Part shown: positions 17,877 to 26,721 of the stretch, in pieces
How positions within the stretch are numbered: position 1 is the first letter of the stretch
Layout: each line of letters opens with the position of its first letter
Source of the DNA: JAWLAT01 sp041395325
Lineage (GTDB): Bacteria > Pseudomonadota > Gammaproteobacteria > Xanthomonadales > SZUA-5
Reading direction: 5' to 3'
DNA: 64,000 bases
Assembly: GCA_041395325.1 (NCBI GenBank)
Contig: JAWLAT010000005.1
Coordinates: 1 to 64,000 of the forward strand
The notes under the pieces: generated by a model
Databases searched by the model: none
Told to the model about the DNA's origin: nothing
Seen by the model: the letters and a program-made list of their open reading frames with translations, nothing else
Made by a program: the position numbers and the translations under genes

Positions 17877-18086
17877 TCAGGACTGCGCGCGATGCCAGGC
17901 CACCAGGGCATTCGCATGCCCATGTCCCAGCCCATGCTCGGACTTCAGCAAGGCCACCAGTTCCATGTGCTTCAACGGACCGGCATCGGTCAACAGCTTG
18001 AGCCAATGATCGATTGGCTGACCATAAGTCTTCTCGATCGACGGAAAGTACGACGCCGGACCCTTGACCTTGCCGTTCTCGCTCAT
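17877..18086 (-). CDS. DUF4287 domain protein
   Basis: Only 69 residues: MSENGKVKGPASYFPSIEKT then YGQPIDHWLKLL, GPLKHMELVALLKSEHGLGHGHANALVAWHR. This is the helical DUF4287 domain almost end to end (family length about 70). Function unknown; the domain often sits in front of DUF5655 or as a single small protein. The ATG at 18086 is clear. It is the first gene of a small minus-strand group with DUF1330 and DinB, with a 99-base gap to the next. Confidence 0.85.
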   Translation of the reverse strand: MSENGKVKGPASYFPSIEKTYGQPIDHWLKLLTDAGPLKHMELVALLKSEHGLGHGHANALVAWHRAQS

Positions 18087-18352
18087 GCGCCTGCCTGTGA
18101 GGTGGGAGTGGCGACAATGATGGGACCTGCGTCGCGGGCTGCCCAGTGTCCGACCTCATGTATTCCCACAAACGGGACGGCATTCCGCAAACCGGGAAGC
18201 GTCGATTCGAAAACAAGTCTTGTCGTTCACCAGGAAACGCCGCTACGACGGCCGATCGACGATCGGACGACGATGGCATGGGCTGTGCAGTTCGAACGGG
18301 TCGGCATGGTCGAGGTACGACTGCCGGCACATCCATTCAGCAGGAGATCTCT

Positions 18353-18886
18353 ATGACACAACTTGCCATGCTTCGACTCACCGCCTTGTCTCTGACCTGT
18401 TTCGGCGCGAGCGTCCAGGCCGCGCCCTGCCCCGAGACCACGACCCTGCAGCAGCTCAGTGCCTGGGATGCCTATCGCAATTCCGGCCCCTATGATCTGG
18501 CCAGTGTGACCCAGGCCCGCGCAGTGCTGTCGGCCAAGCGCATGCATGTGGTGCTGACCAATACCGACGTCACGGCCACCACGGTGGCGAACCACATCAC
18601 GGTCAGCCAGGTGAATCAGCCGGGTCAGCTGGCGCTGGATCTGGTGCTCTCCAATGCCAGCAAGCCGCTGGTCCCCGGCAGCTATTCGGCGCACTCGAAA
18701 GATCGCTTTGGTCAGTCGGTCAGCACCACGTTGATGATCCCGGGAACGGCCTCCGGCATTTGGGCCGATGACGGCACGGTCGAAGTGCTGGCCATCGATG
18801 ACCAGCACATCTGCGGTCGCTTCTCGCTGAGCGGCAAACTGGGCGAGACCTCCGGCAGCTTCGTCGCCACGATCGAGGCGCCTTGA
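18353..18886 (+). CDS. Small exported protein of unknown function
   Basis: 177 residues from ATG 18353, preceded by AGGAG at 18341-18345; the longer open frame upstream has no ribosome site. A signal peptide (MTQLAMLRLTALSLTCFGASVQA) is followed by a mature beta-rich domain with only two cysteines, one near each end (APCPE and HICGRF), which could pair. Repeated strand-like stretches (MHVVLTNTDVTATTV, LALDLVLSNASKPLVPGSYS, GTVEVLAIDDQHICGRFSLSGKLGETSGSFVATI) suggest an immunoglobulin-like sandwich. I do not recognise a family. It is a single gene converging on the beta-helix gene with 10 bases between stops. Confidence 0.7.
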   Translation: MTQLAMLRLTALSLTCFGASVQAAPCPETTTLQQLSAWDAYRNSGPYDLASVTQARAVLSAKRMHVVLTNTDVTATTVANHITVSQVNQPGQLALDLVLSNASKPLVPGSYSAHSKDRFGQSVSTTLMIPGTASGIWADDGTVEVLAIDDQHICGRFSLSGKLGETSGSFVATIEAP

Positions 18887-18896
18887 GCCGCAAAGC

Positions 18897-20762
18897 TCAG
18901 TCGCGCGCCATGGCTGTTTCCGGGTAGGCGCCGGGCAGGCGTTCGCGCTCGTCCCAACCGGTCACTGAGCGTGCTTCGGCCGAAACCGCTCGCAAGGTCA
19001 CGCCGGGTAGGGGCTGAGCGAGTTCGAAATGCCGCAACTCGACGCTGCGATAAACCGGCCCGGGATAGTCGAGCAAAGCCCGACCATGCACTTCGACGTC
19101 AGGCACGCTGGCGCGGAAGTCGGCCAGCGTGGCGTAGCTTGCCTGACAGGAAGGCTCCGGCACCGGGCTCCAGCTCAGCAAGGGCTGTGTGGAAGCGCCG
19201 CGGACATAGACGTTGCCGTCCACCTGGGCAGCCATCGGCCGGGTCAGCAGACCGCAGACCGAGTCACTCTGGTCGAAGTGGAGCAAGGGGGCGTCGAATC
19301 CAGGCCCGCCGACCAGCAGATTGCCAACGAAAACATGGCCTTCTCGTTCGTCCACATCCGGCCCGGTCTGTGGATGCCAGCCGAAATGATCGCCCTGGGC
19401 GCTGCGCTCGTTGCGATCGAACATCACCGGCGAGTTGTAGAAGCTGTTGTGATAGACCCGCGCCCGTTCGCTGTTGAGGATGCGGATGCCCTGATCGTTG
19501 TTGACGAAGACGTTGCCGGCGGCGATGGCGCCCTTGGAGATCTCGAAGAAGAAGCCGATCTGTGCGCCTTCGACGTAGTTGTTGACGAACACCCCGTCGA
19601 CGTTGCCGACGTCGTACCAGACCCCGTTGGAATCCGGGTGCTCGATGATCAGGTTGTCGCGCACGATCACCCGCCAGGACTGGTTGAAGATCTTCACCGC
19701 GGCCGGGTAGTAGCCAGTCAGCCGCTCGATGTTGTTGCGGCGGATGATGTTGCGCTCCAGCAGCACGTCCGATGAGCCGATCACATAGATGCCCTCGGTT
19801 CCGGTGTCGCTGATCAGCGAGTGGCGGATCGTCAGGCCGTCGCCGCGGAAATAGCCGGCCACCCGTGAGCAGTAGCTGATCGTCACGTGCTCGAGTGTGG
19901 TGCCGACCACCGCCTTGCCGTGCTGACCGGGATCGGACACGCCCATCGGATCGTCGGTGGGTTCTTCGCTGACCAACGTCGAGGGCTTGTCGCCCTCGAT
20001 ATCGATGGCCCGGTAGGCGTACTGGGTGAACGTGATGCCGCGGATGGTCGGACCACGGCGATCGGAATCCTTGCCGTGCACCCGCCGCGACGGGCGATGC
20101 AGCGCGATGTCGTACGCGGTGATCTCGACCTGCCGATCGGTGGGGTCGATGCCGATGTAGACGTAGCCGGCGTCGTAGTCGATGTAGAAGGCGTCTTCAC
20201 CGAGTTCACCTTCCCAACCGGCCGATTGCAGCAAACGACCGTCGACGAAGACCATGTCGCTGTTGAAGCGATGCAGTGGCGTGCGCATGCCCTCACGCTC
20301 GCGCCGCCACCAGCCCAGCGGCTGGGCCGGGAACAGCGTCGTCCAGCGGGTCCGCCAGACGCCATCGCGCAGGGCCTCCCACTCAGTCGCCAGCCGCGTG
20401 CCCTTGAGAACCGGTTGCTCATCCAGATAGGGCTGGATCGTGCTGCCCTGATTCAGTTGCAGCCCACCGGTGCGATAGGTGCCACCACGCAGCACGATCG
20501 CATCACCCGTGACCACCCGGCTGATCGCGGCCTCCAGCGTTGTCGCTTCGGCCAGCGTCCCGGGCGCGCCGGCAAGACCATCGGGCGCCACGATGTAAAC
20601 CCGCCCGGTCTGCGGCAGCGGATAGCTTTGCGGCAGGGGGCCGTAGGGTCCACCGGAGGGTTGCGCCCAGACGCCACTGGCGCACAGCAGCAGAAACAGT
20701 GCCAGCGCAGTGATCGAAAGTGGACGGGTGCTTGCATTGCGGATCGAATGCCGGGTCGTCAT
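18897..20762 (-). CDS. Exported right-handed parallel beta-helix protein
   Basis: 621 residues from ATG 20762; the open frame extends upstream but that part is the wrong-frame shadow of the next gene. Signal peptide near residues 8-31 (LSITALALFLLLCASGVWAQ). After a pectate-lyase-like opening (VYIVAPDGLAGAPGTLAEATTLEAAISRVVTGDAIVLRGGTYRTGG) come about ten PbH1 coils: IRHSLISDTGTEGIYVIGSSDVLLERNIIRRNN, VIVRDNLIIEHPDSNGVWYDVGN, VDGVFVNNYVEGAQIGFFFEIS, GNVFVNNDQGIRILNS. Such proteins bind or cleave polysaccharides in the periplasm or outside. No lyase or hydrolase active site can be assigned with confidence. The gene starts 4 bases after the serine-hydrolase stop, so the pair is an operon. Confidence 0.85.
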   Translation of the reverse strand: MTTRHSIRNASTRPLSITALALFLLLCASGVWAQPSGGPYGPLPQSYPLPQTGRVYIVAPDGLAGAPGTLAEATTLEAAISRVVTGDAIVLRGGTYRTGGLQLNQGSTIQPYLDEQPVLKGTRLATEWEALRDGVWRTRWTTLFPAQPLGWWRREREGMRTPLHRFNSDMVFVDGRLLQSAGWEGELGEDAFYIDYDAGYVYIGIDPTDRQVEITAYDIALHRPSRRVHGKDSDRRGPTIRGITFTQYAYRAIDIEGDKPSTLVSEEPTDDPMGVSDPGQHGKAVVGTTLEHVTISYCSRVAGYFRGDGLTIRHSLISDTGTEGIYVIGSSDVLLERNIIRRNNIERLTGYYPAAVKIFNQSWRVIVRDNLIIEHPDSNGVWYDVGNVDGVFVNNYVEGAQIGFFFEISKGAIAAGNVFVNNDQGIRILNSERARVYHNSFYNSPVMFDRNERSAQGDHFGWHPQTGPDVDEREGHVFVGNLLVGGPGFDAPLLHFDQSDSVCGLLTRPMAAQVDGNVYVRGASTQPLLSWSPVPEPSCQASYATLADFRASVPDVEVHGRALLDYPGPVYRSVELRHFELAQPLPGVTLRAVSAEARSVTGWDERERLPGAYPETAMARD

Positions 20763-20766
20763 GCGG

Positions 20767-22083
20767 CTACTCCTCGACTTTGGCAGGGGCGCCGCGACCG
20801 GCGGCCGAGGCTTCAGGATCGCGGTGATAGACCGCGTCGCGGAAGCGCTTGTGCAGATCCAGGCCGCTGGGTGGGACGTATTGGGTGAAGAACACCGCAA
20901 CGATGTGGTTCTTCGGATCGACCCAGAACAAGGTGTTGGCATAGCCATCCCAGAAGAACTCCCCGACCGCGCCGGAGTTCTCGGCCGCGTCGGCGGGGGG
21001 TGAATGGCGCACCGCGAAGTCGATGCCAAAGCCTACCTGACCCTTGGAGGGCAGCCAGGACCGCAGGCTGACGTCGACTGACTCGGGCAGCATGTCGGTG
21101 GCCATCAGAGCCACCGTTCCCGGTTTCAGAATGCGCGTGTCACCCAGCGCCCCGTCATTGAGCAACATCTGGCCAAAGCGCAGATAGTCGTCCAGCGTGG
21201 ACACCAGACCGAAGCCGCCGGGCGTCAACGGCCAGGGCTGCAGCACGTTGACGAAAGCCTCGGCGTCATCAACGCGTTCGAACTGCTCGTCCGCGTAGCG
21301 ATAGACCGCCGCCAGACGCTCGCGCTGCCCGTCGGCCAGCACATAGCCGGTTTGCGTCATCTGCAAGGGATCGAGCACCCGCTCACGGAGCAGTTCCGCA
21401 TAGGGCCGGTCGGCGAGCACCTCGGCCAGCCGCGCCTGGACATCCACCGAAGGACCATAGGACCAGCGCGTGCCCGGCTGGAAGACCAGGCCGATCTCGG
21501 CAATTCGCCGAGACACTTCGGCCAACGTCAATTGACGCCCGGCGTCCCACAGGCTGGCCAGCCGTTGGCCAACCACGCTGTCATCGTTCTCGGTGGCAAA
21601 TCCAGCCGTGTGGCGCAGGATGTCCGCGATCAGGATCGGACGGGCGGGTGCCTCGAACTGTGGCTGACCTGACTCGTCGACGCCGACATAGACCTGCACA
21701 TCGGCGTATTCGGGCAAATACGTCGATAGCGGCTCGTCCAGTTGGAAGCGCCCCTCGTCGTACAGCGTCATCAGCACCACGCCGGTAAGCGGCTTGGTCA
21801 TCGAGTAGATCTGCGCGACGGTGTCGCGCGTCATCGGCCGGCCAGCTTCGCGATCGGCCATGCCAAAGGCGCCGAAATAGGCTTCCCGCTCATCCTCCAT
21901 GATCAGCGCGGCGACACCCACTGCCTTGCCTTGATCGATGAAGCCCTGCAGCACCTTGTCCAGATGCGGCGGATCGACCAGCGCCTGCGTAGCGTCAATC
22001 ACCGTCGCTGGTGGCTCAGTGTGATTGCAGGACACCAGCAACAGGGCTGACAGACACAGCCCCACGACAACCAACCCTCTCAT
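20767..22083 (-). CDS. Class C beta-lactamase-like serine hydrolase, lipoprotein
   Basis: 438 residues with a lipoprotein signal (lipobox LVSC at about 16-19), so probably membrane-anchored in the periplasm. The serine hydrolase fold is shown by SMTKP (SxxK, catalytic serine and lysine), the second motif region GTRWSYGPSVD (YxN position reads YGP), LRHTAGF, and PWPLTPGGFGLVSTLDDYLRFGQMLL. This group includes esterases, D-aminopeptidases and beta-lactamases; a true beta-lactamase role is not implied. The third motif near GAVGEFFWDGYANTLFWVDP (G-E-F-F in place of KTG) is the esterase-like variant. It is the first gene of a two-gene operon with the beta-helix protein. Confidence 0.85.
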   Translation of the reverse strand: MRGLVVVGLCLSALLLVSCNHTEPPATVIDATQALVDPPHLDKVLQGFIDQGKAVGVAALIMEDEREAYFGAFGMADREAGRPMTRDTVAQIYSMTKPLTGVVLMTLYDEGRFQLDEPLSTYLPEYADVQVYVGVDESGQPQFEAPARPILIADILRHTAGFATENDDSVVGQRLASLWDAGRQLTLAEVSRRIAEIGLVFQPGTRWSYGPSVDVQARLAEVLADRPYAELLRERVLDPLQMTQTGYVLADGQRERLAAVYRYADEQFERVDDAEAFVNVLQPWPLTPGGFGLVSTLDDYLRFGQMLLNDGALGDTRILKPGTVALMATDMLPESVDVSLRSWLPSKGQVGFGIDFAVRHSPPADAAENSGAVGEFFWDGYANTLFWVDPKNHIVAVFFTQYVPPSGLDLHKRFRDAVYHRDPEASAAGRGAPAKVEE

Positions 22084-22197
22084 GCAACGCCCTCCCGCTC
22101 TGCATGAGGCCCGTCACTGACAGGCCATGGAGGCAGAATGATAGCGCTACCAATCCGACGCCGCCAAGGACTGGGTTGCGATGCTTCCGGGCTCCCC

Positions 22198-22830
22198 TCA
22201 CGCCTCCTTGGTCATGACGTTGGGGGACACGATCCAGGTGCCATCCGGGTTTCGAGTTGCCGTCATGGAGGTGATGTTGGGTGGGAAATCCACCAGCGCG
22301 CCGTACATCGTCGCCTCGCTCGCGTCGAAGAACTCCCCCTGTTGGACATCGCCAAAGAACACCCAGTACTGAGGGTGGGGCGTGAAAACGGATTGCCTGT
22401 TGGGCTGGGCCTGCACGACAAAACTGGGCTGACCGGACATGCCGATCCCGGTCGCGGCACTGTCAATGGGAACACTCGAATCCTGCACGATGATCAGGCT
22501 GCCTTTCGGTTCGCCGTCGTGCTGATCGGTGAAATGGAAGGCTCGGTGCGTCGAGTCATAGCTCAACGTGATCTGATTCTGGGTGTCCAAACCGGCCGGC
22601 ACCACCTGGGATGCCCGAAACATGACGCCATTCTGAATCTTGCCGGTCGCGGACCAGACCAGCGACCAGTCATTCGGGTTCCAACTGAATTGAATGTCGG
22701 TGCCGGAATAAGCGTACTTGGCAAACCAGGCGACCACCTGCTGGTTGGACATGCCAAGCATCACCTGGAACACGACCATGTTGCCGGCAACGCCGGAGTT
22801 GTTGACCAGAATGAGCTGGAGCTGGGGCAT
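22198..22830 (-). CDS. RhiA-like protein
   Basis: 210 residues from ATG 22830, with GGAGACAC upstream; the in-frame extension is rejected. The opening PQLQLILVNNSGVAGNMVVFQVM, then VAWFAKYAYSGTDIQFSWN, LVWSATGKIQNGVMFRASQ and ITLSYDSTHRAFHFT resemble the rhizosphere-expressed RhiA proteins of Rhizobium and their relatives, whose function is unknown. The similarity is recalled, not computed. The second half (GSLIIVQDSSVPIDSAATGIGMSGQPSFVVQAQPNRQSVF) looks like a beta sandwich that could bind ligand. There is no signal peptide. It stands alone, downstream of a region with a repeat remnant, consistent with acquisition by transfer. Confidence 0.6.
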   Translation of the reverse strand: MPQLQLILVNNSGVAGNMVVFQVMLGMSNQQVVAWFAKYAYSGTDIQFSWNPNDWSLVWSATGKIQNGVMFRASQVVPAGLDTQNQITLSYDSTHRAFHFTDQHDGEPKGSLIIVQDSSVPIDSAATGIGMSGQPSFVVQAQPNRQSVFTPHPQYWVFFGDVQQGEFFDASEATMYGALVDFPPNITSMTATRNPDGTWIVSPNVMTKEA

Positions 22831-23381
22831 CTGTGTCTCCTTGCGCGTGCGGACCACTCGACGTTGAGGTGGGGACCGATGTCCAATCCACACACTTCAA
22901 CTTCCCGGTCCGGGCGGAAACTCTCAGCGCCAGGGATCCTCTGAACAAGTCGCGTGAGCCCGGTGTGCCAAATCGCTCGCAGCAAGGCGTCATTTCGGCT
23001 GCGCGCCACCGTTCTGCGGCGCCGGAAAGCAAGACAACGCCGGGCGATTTGGGACGCGTCCCGACGGGTGGGGTCTGCATCTCCAGACAGAATATGAGCC
23101 CGCCAGTGGCCTCAGTCGCCGCCCCCTTCAGCGCCAGCGATGAGAATCGTTCCTTCCTGGGGAGGCTGGCCCGAACAGAGCGGCAACCGCCGTCGCGGCC
23201 ACGGGACTTGCGCGTAGACGATCCCTGGTTGAACCGCGCGCTGCGAGAACGCTCGCCAGACTCAGCCAATGCTGGCCGCTGGTCATTGGTCGCTTGCAAA
23301 CTGCCAGCAGAACTCAGACAACTCCCCGTGCCCACGGTAAACAAACAATGGCTACAGGAATCTGCTGACTGACAATCAGTA
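22831..23381. other. 551-base gap with a repeat half-copy
   Basis: No protein in this gap is convincing; the longest frames have no family signal or ribosome site. The one clear feature is the 22932-22960 repeat, followed by a GC-rich stretch (to about 23070) with internal complementarity that may be the rest of a decayed mobile element. Confidence 0.5.
22932..22960. repeat. Half-copy of the palindromic element
   Basis: AGGGATCCTCTGAACAAGTC followed by GCGTGAGCC matches the reverse complement of the right arm and inner part at 11009-11037 at 27 of 29 bases. No second arm is found nearby, so it is either an insertion-sequence end or a solo arm. Confidence 0.65.
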
Positions 23382-23762
23382 TCAGGGGGCTGGACGAACG
23401 TCGGGCCCCAGAACCTCCAATTCCACCCTGGCCCGCAACAACTGATCCACGCTGCGGCGATCGAGGTGAACGACGTCCCGACAGGGGTCCAACATCAGTG
23501 CGCCACCGCCACCCGATGGCATGCCTTCATGAACCAGGCCCATGCGCAGTGGCTGATGGCTGTCGGTCCAGGCATCCACGAGTTCACAACGATCTGCATC
23601 GGGCGTACGCAGGCTCTGGGGCTGCACCGTGTAATGCGCGAGTGGCACACAGGCCACGGAAGCCAGTACAGCCAGTCCCAGAAACCCCAGGTGCAGCCAT
23701 GATGGCGCCGTTGTTGCGGGCTTGCGCCGCTCTGCTGACTGAAATTCCGATCCGTTCACCAC
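23382..23762 (-). CDS. Small predicted membrane protein, unknown
   Basis: 126 residues from a GTG at 23762 that follows GAGAGGG at a good distance; longer in-frame starts (to 23885) are possible but lack a site. One membrane helix (about residues 24-42, LHLGFLGLAVLASVACVPLA) separates a short basic cytoplasmic start from an 85-residue periplasmic part. That part contains two cysteines (DRCELVDAW and LDPCRDVVHL) that may pair. No family is recognised. Codon use looks ordinary for the region, which supports it being a gene, but this is the weakest coding call in the window. Confidence 0.45.
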   Translation of the reverse strand: MVNGSEFQSAERRKPATTAPSWLHLGFLGLAVLASVACVPLAHYTVQPQSLRTPDADRCELVDAWTDSHQPLRMGLVHEGMPSGGGGALMLDPCRDVVHLDRRSVDQLLRARVELEVLGPDVRPAP

Positions 23763-24115
23763 GATACCCTCTCGATCCAACCTGCCCCTTTGACCCTCAG
23801 CCAACGCGTCCAGCGAATTGAGCTTGGTCTGTTGATCTGCCTCGACACTCGGGCTTCTCGCAGGGTTAAGTGTCACCAATGGCAAACTTGTCCTATCGCG
23901 CCGGATCGCGACGCCTTCATCATTCAGAAGCTTCTAACATTGACAAAAGTGACGAGTGCCCCGGGGGGAGTCCAGGTGGAGACGACCACACGACGGGTGG
24001 TTGCAGCTGCAATGCATCGGATCCGCGAGTCGCGAATAAGGTCGGTGTGCGTATGCCCTTCGAAAGCGCGCCGGCCGATTGAGCGGCGCCGTCGAAACGA
24101 CCCGAGGGGGATCTG
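23763..24115. other. 353-base gap upstream of the histidine kinase
   Basis: Leader region of the kinase gene. A TTGACA at 23940-23945 has no fitting -10 box 16-18 bases on (that place is a run of C and G), so no promoter is called. Nothing else is seen. Confidence 0.4.
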
Positions 24116-26224
24116 ATGGTTCTGCAGGAATTCGTCGTCCTGAGCCTGATCTCGGCGACGTCCCTGACTGCCTGCCTGGTTCTGGTCGTGACCGCGGCGA
24201 TGGGGGCCGAGCGGCGGGCGGCGCTATTGTGCGCCACGGGCGCGCTGTGCGTCGGCATGCTGCCCTGGGCCACCTCGGGGAGACCACCGCACGACGACCT
24301 TGCCATCCTGATCAGCAACACCCTGCTGCTGACCAGTTACGGTTGCTGGTTGGTCGGCGTCCGGCTCTTCCGGGGACTGCCGTCATGGAGAAACCCGGTC
24401 GGTGTGTTCGTGCTGCTGTCGATCCTGGTGACCAGCTGGCTGACGCTGGTACAGCCGTGGACAGAGCTGCGCATCCTGATAGGATGCTTGGTGATGGCCG
24501 CGATGCGCCTGGCGACGGCGCATGTCCTGATTCGCAACACCGGCATCCAGCGATTGGCCGGCATCCCCTTCGCGCTGATCCTGACCATGGAAGCCGTCGG
24601 CCTGATCGCCAGGGGTTTGAGCAGTTGGGGAGTGGCCACCGCGCCATTGGAGCTGTACTCAAGTGGCAATCCGCTGGTCTGGCTCTACTACCTGCTGACG
24701 TCCATCGTCACCCTGCCGGCGGTGCTGCTGCTGGCACTGAGCAATGTGATGAGCAGCCAGCGCCGGGTCGCCAGTCAGCTGTCCGCCACCCTCAACGCAG
24801 TACCCGACATCATTCTTTGTCTGGACCGCGAGCTGAACTATGCGCAAATTCATACCGCGCGGCCCGAACTGCTGTTTCGGCCCATCGAGGAACTGATCAA
24901 CCGCAACATTTTCGACATCGTGCCGTCGGAGCTGCACGAAAAACTGCGCCAAGCCATCGATGAGGCGCAGCGACATCAATACTCATCGCAGATCGAGTAC
25001 CCCAGGACCCTGCCGGACGGTACCCATTGGTTCGAAATGTGCGCCTCGGTCTACGGTGAAACGGACGACAGCTTTGATGGCTACGTCATCTCGATCCGAG
25101 ACATCAGCGCCAAGCGCCAGGCGCTGGAAGCGTTGCGCTATTCGCAGGATGTGCTGCGAATGCTGTTTGAACAGGCGCCGATCGCCCTGGTGCTCAGTGA
25201 TTTCGAAAGTCGGCGACTGCTCGAAGCCAATCCGGCCTTTCTGGCGATGAGCGGGCTGACCGCGGAAAACATCGGCGACTACCACACCTACGATGTGATC
25301 TCCTCCGGTACGCAGGTGTCAGTCAATCAGTTGCGTCACCTGGTGGAAATCAATGGGCGCGTGGGTCCGGCAGAGTTGCGCGTGCGGCATGTTGATGGCA
25401 CTTCCATTCCGGTTCAGGTCCGTGCGGTCGCAATTACCGACGACCAGCAGCGCAAGCTGGTCTGGAATTTGCTGGTCGATCTGCGCGAACGCGACCGTCT
25501 GGATCAGATGAAGAACGAATTCGTGTCTGTGGTCAGTCACGAACTGCGTACGCCATTGACCGCCATCTCGGGTGCCATGGACCTGCTCGCGCACGGCACA
25601 TTGAACACCGGCGCACACGATCGGCTGGTTCGAATCGCCCGCAGCAACTGCACCCAGCTGCGTTCATTGATCGATGATCTGCTTGATATGGATCGGCTGC
25701 AGACCGGACGAATGCCCTTCGATTTTCTCGACCTGCCGATGCAGCCGCTGATCGAAGCCGCGGTGGAGTCAGTCAGCACGTGCAACGCCGAGCCGGATCG
25801 CTTTGAGCTTCATTGTGAGTGTGACAGTCCGGTGCAATGCCGTGTGGACCCGAATCGCTTCACGCAGGCATTGACCAACCTGCTCTCCAATGCGATGAAG
25901 TTCTCGCCGCCCGACAGCAGAATTCTGGTCACTTGCCGGGTGGACGGTGAGCGTTTGCGGATTGACGTACGGGACCGCGGCCCAGGTGTACCTCAGAGTT
26001 TCCAGCCACATCTGTTCGAGAAATTCAGCCAGGCCGATGGCACCGACTCCCGAGCCAAGGGTGGCAGCGGATTGGGTTTGGGCATCGCCCGTGAACTGGT
26101 CGAGCGGATGGGCGGCTCGATCGGCTACGAGGATCCACCGGAAGGCGGCGCCTTGTTCTACCTGAGCTTCCCGATTCGTACTGACATGGCAGCGGGTCAG
26201 TCGGGGGATTCGGTTCAATCCTGA
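24116..26224 (+). CDS. Membrane sensor histidine kinase with two PAS domains
   Basis: 702 residues from ATG 24116 (GAGGGGG upstream). Residues 1-220 hold seven hydrophobic helices, resembling the 7TM N-terminal sensor modules. Two PAS-like domains follow (about 225-340, SATLNAVPDIILCLDREL; and about 345-460, SQDVLRMLFEQAPIALVLSDF), then HisKA with the phospho-acceptor in SVVSHELRTPLTA (H475). The ATPase domain has N box NLLSNAMKFSP, G1 DRGPGVP, F box and G2 GGSGLGLGIA. It is therefore an active class I kinase. There is no fused receiver. A free receiver gene on the other strand overlaps its last 10 bases and may be its partner or an independent gene. The signal sensed cannot be told from sequence. 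Confidence 0.93.
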   Translation: MVLQEFVVLSLISATSLTACLVLVVTAAMGAERRAALLCATGALCVGMLPWATSGRPPHDDLAILISNTLLLTSYGCWLVGVRLFRGLPSWRNPVGVFVLLSILVTSWLTLVQPWTELRILIGCLVMAAMRLATAHVLIRNTGIQRLAGIPFALILTMEAVGLIARGLSSWGVATAPLELYSSGNPLVWLYYLLTSIVTLPAVLLLALSNVMSSQRRVASQLSATLNAVPDIILCLDRELNYAQIHTARPELLFRPIEELINRNIFDIVPSELHEKLRQAIDEAQRHQYSSQIEYPRTLPDGTHWFEMCASVYGETDDSFDGYVISIRDISAKRQALEALRYSQDVLRMLFEQAPIALVLSDFESRRLLEANPAFLAMSGLTAENIGDYHTYDVISSGTQVSVNQLRHLVEINGRVGPAELRVRHVDGTSIPVQVRAVAITDDQQRKLVWNLLVDLRERDRLDQMKNEFVSVVSHELRTPLTAISGAMDLLAHGTLNTGAHDRLVRIARSNCTQLRSLIDDLLDMDRLQTGRMPFDFLDLPMQPLIEAAVESVSTCNAEPDRFELHCECDSPVQCRVDPNRFTQALTNLLSNAMKFSPPDSRILVTCRVDGERLRIDVRDRGPGVPQSFQPHLFEKFSQADGTDSRAKGGSGLGLGIARELVERMGGSIGYEDPPEGGALFYLSFPIRTDMAAGQSGDSVQS

Positions 26225-26613
26225 GCGCGACGCCAGAGTGCGCGCAGTTGCTCGGGCAACTTCACCGGATCAAAGGGTTTGGAGAGCACTTCGAGCACGC
26301 CGGGTGTGCGCAGTGAGGCCTGCTCGGCAGGCAACACACGAGCGGTGAGATAGACCGCGGGAACCTCGGACATCCCGTCCCGCTGGCGCAATGCCGCCAG
26401 CGTCGTCGGTCCATCCATCTCCGGCATCATGACATCGAGCAGGAACAGCTGCGGATCGAATTCTTCAGCTCGAGCCAGGGCTTCACGCCCGGAAGCGCAC
26501 AGACAGATGTCCAGGCCACCGACCGACTGCAGTGAAAACTCGAGAATGGCGAGGATGCTCTCATCATCCTCGACAGCCATCACGCGCTGCAGTGATTCCG
26601 GGACCGTGCCCAT
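26215..26613 (-). CDS. Stand-alone receiver (CheY-like response regulator)
   Basis: 132 residues comprising a single receiver domain without output domain. The acidic pocket is AVEDDES, the phospho-accepting aspartate is D60 in LFLLDVMMPEMDGP, the switch threonine lies in VYLTARV and the lysine in VLSKPFDP. All key residues are present, so it should be phosphorylated. Such lone receivers act in phosphorelays, in protein-protein control, or as stress regulators. It converges with the histidine kinase and the two coding ends overlap by 10 bases, so cotranscription is impossible but antisense effects are. Pairing with that kinase is an inference from position. Confidence 0.92.
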   Translation of the reverse strand: MGTVPESLQRVMAVEDDESILAILEFSLQSVGGLDICLCASGREALARAEEFDPQLFLLDVMMPEMDGPTTLAALRQRDGMSEVPAVYLTARVLPAEQASLRTPGVLEVLSKPFDPVKLPEQLRALWRRAQD

Positions 26614-26721
26614 TGTGATCCATTCGCCACTTTCACCGAATCACATCGTAACGCCTTGTGACGCTGCCACTTCATACTCGGGACTGACCTGGGTCAAGCC
26701 AGTACCCGATTTCCGTGTGTG

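Noticed and set aside
22833..23372. A 179-residue plus-strand frame in the repeat-bearing gap
   Set aside because: No ribosome site, no family pattern, and the reading runs through the repeat half-copy; treated as non-coding.
23939..23965. TTGACA upstream of the histidine kinase as a promoter
   Set aside because: The expected -10 position is a run of C and G; no acceptable partner box at 16-18 bases.
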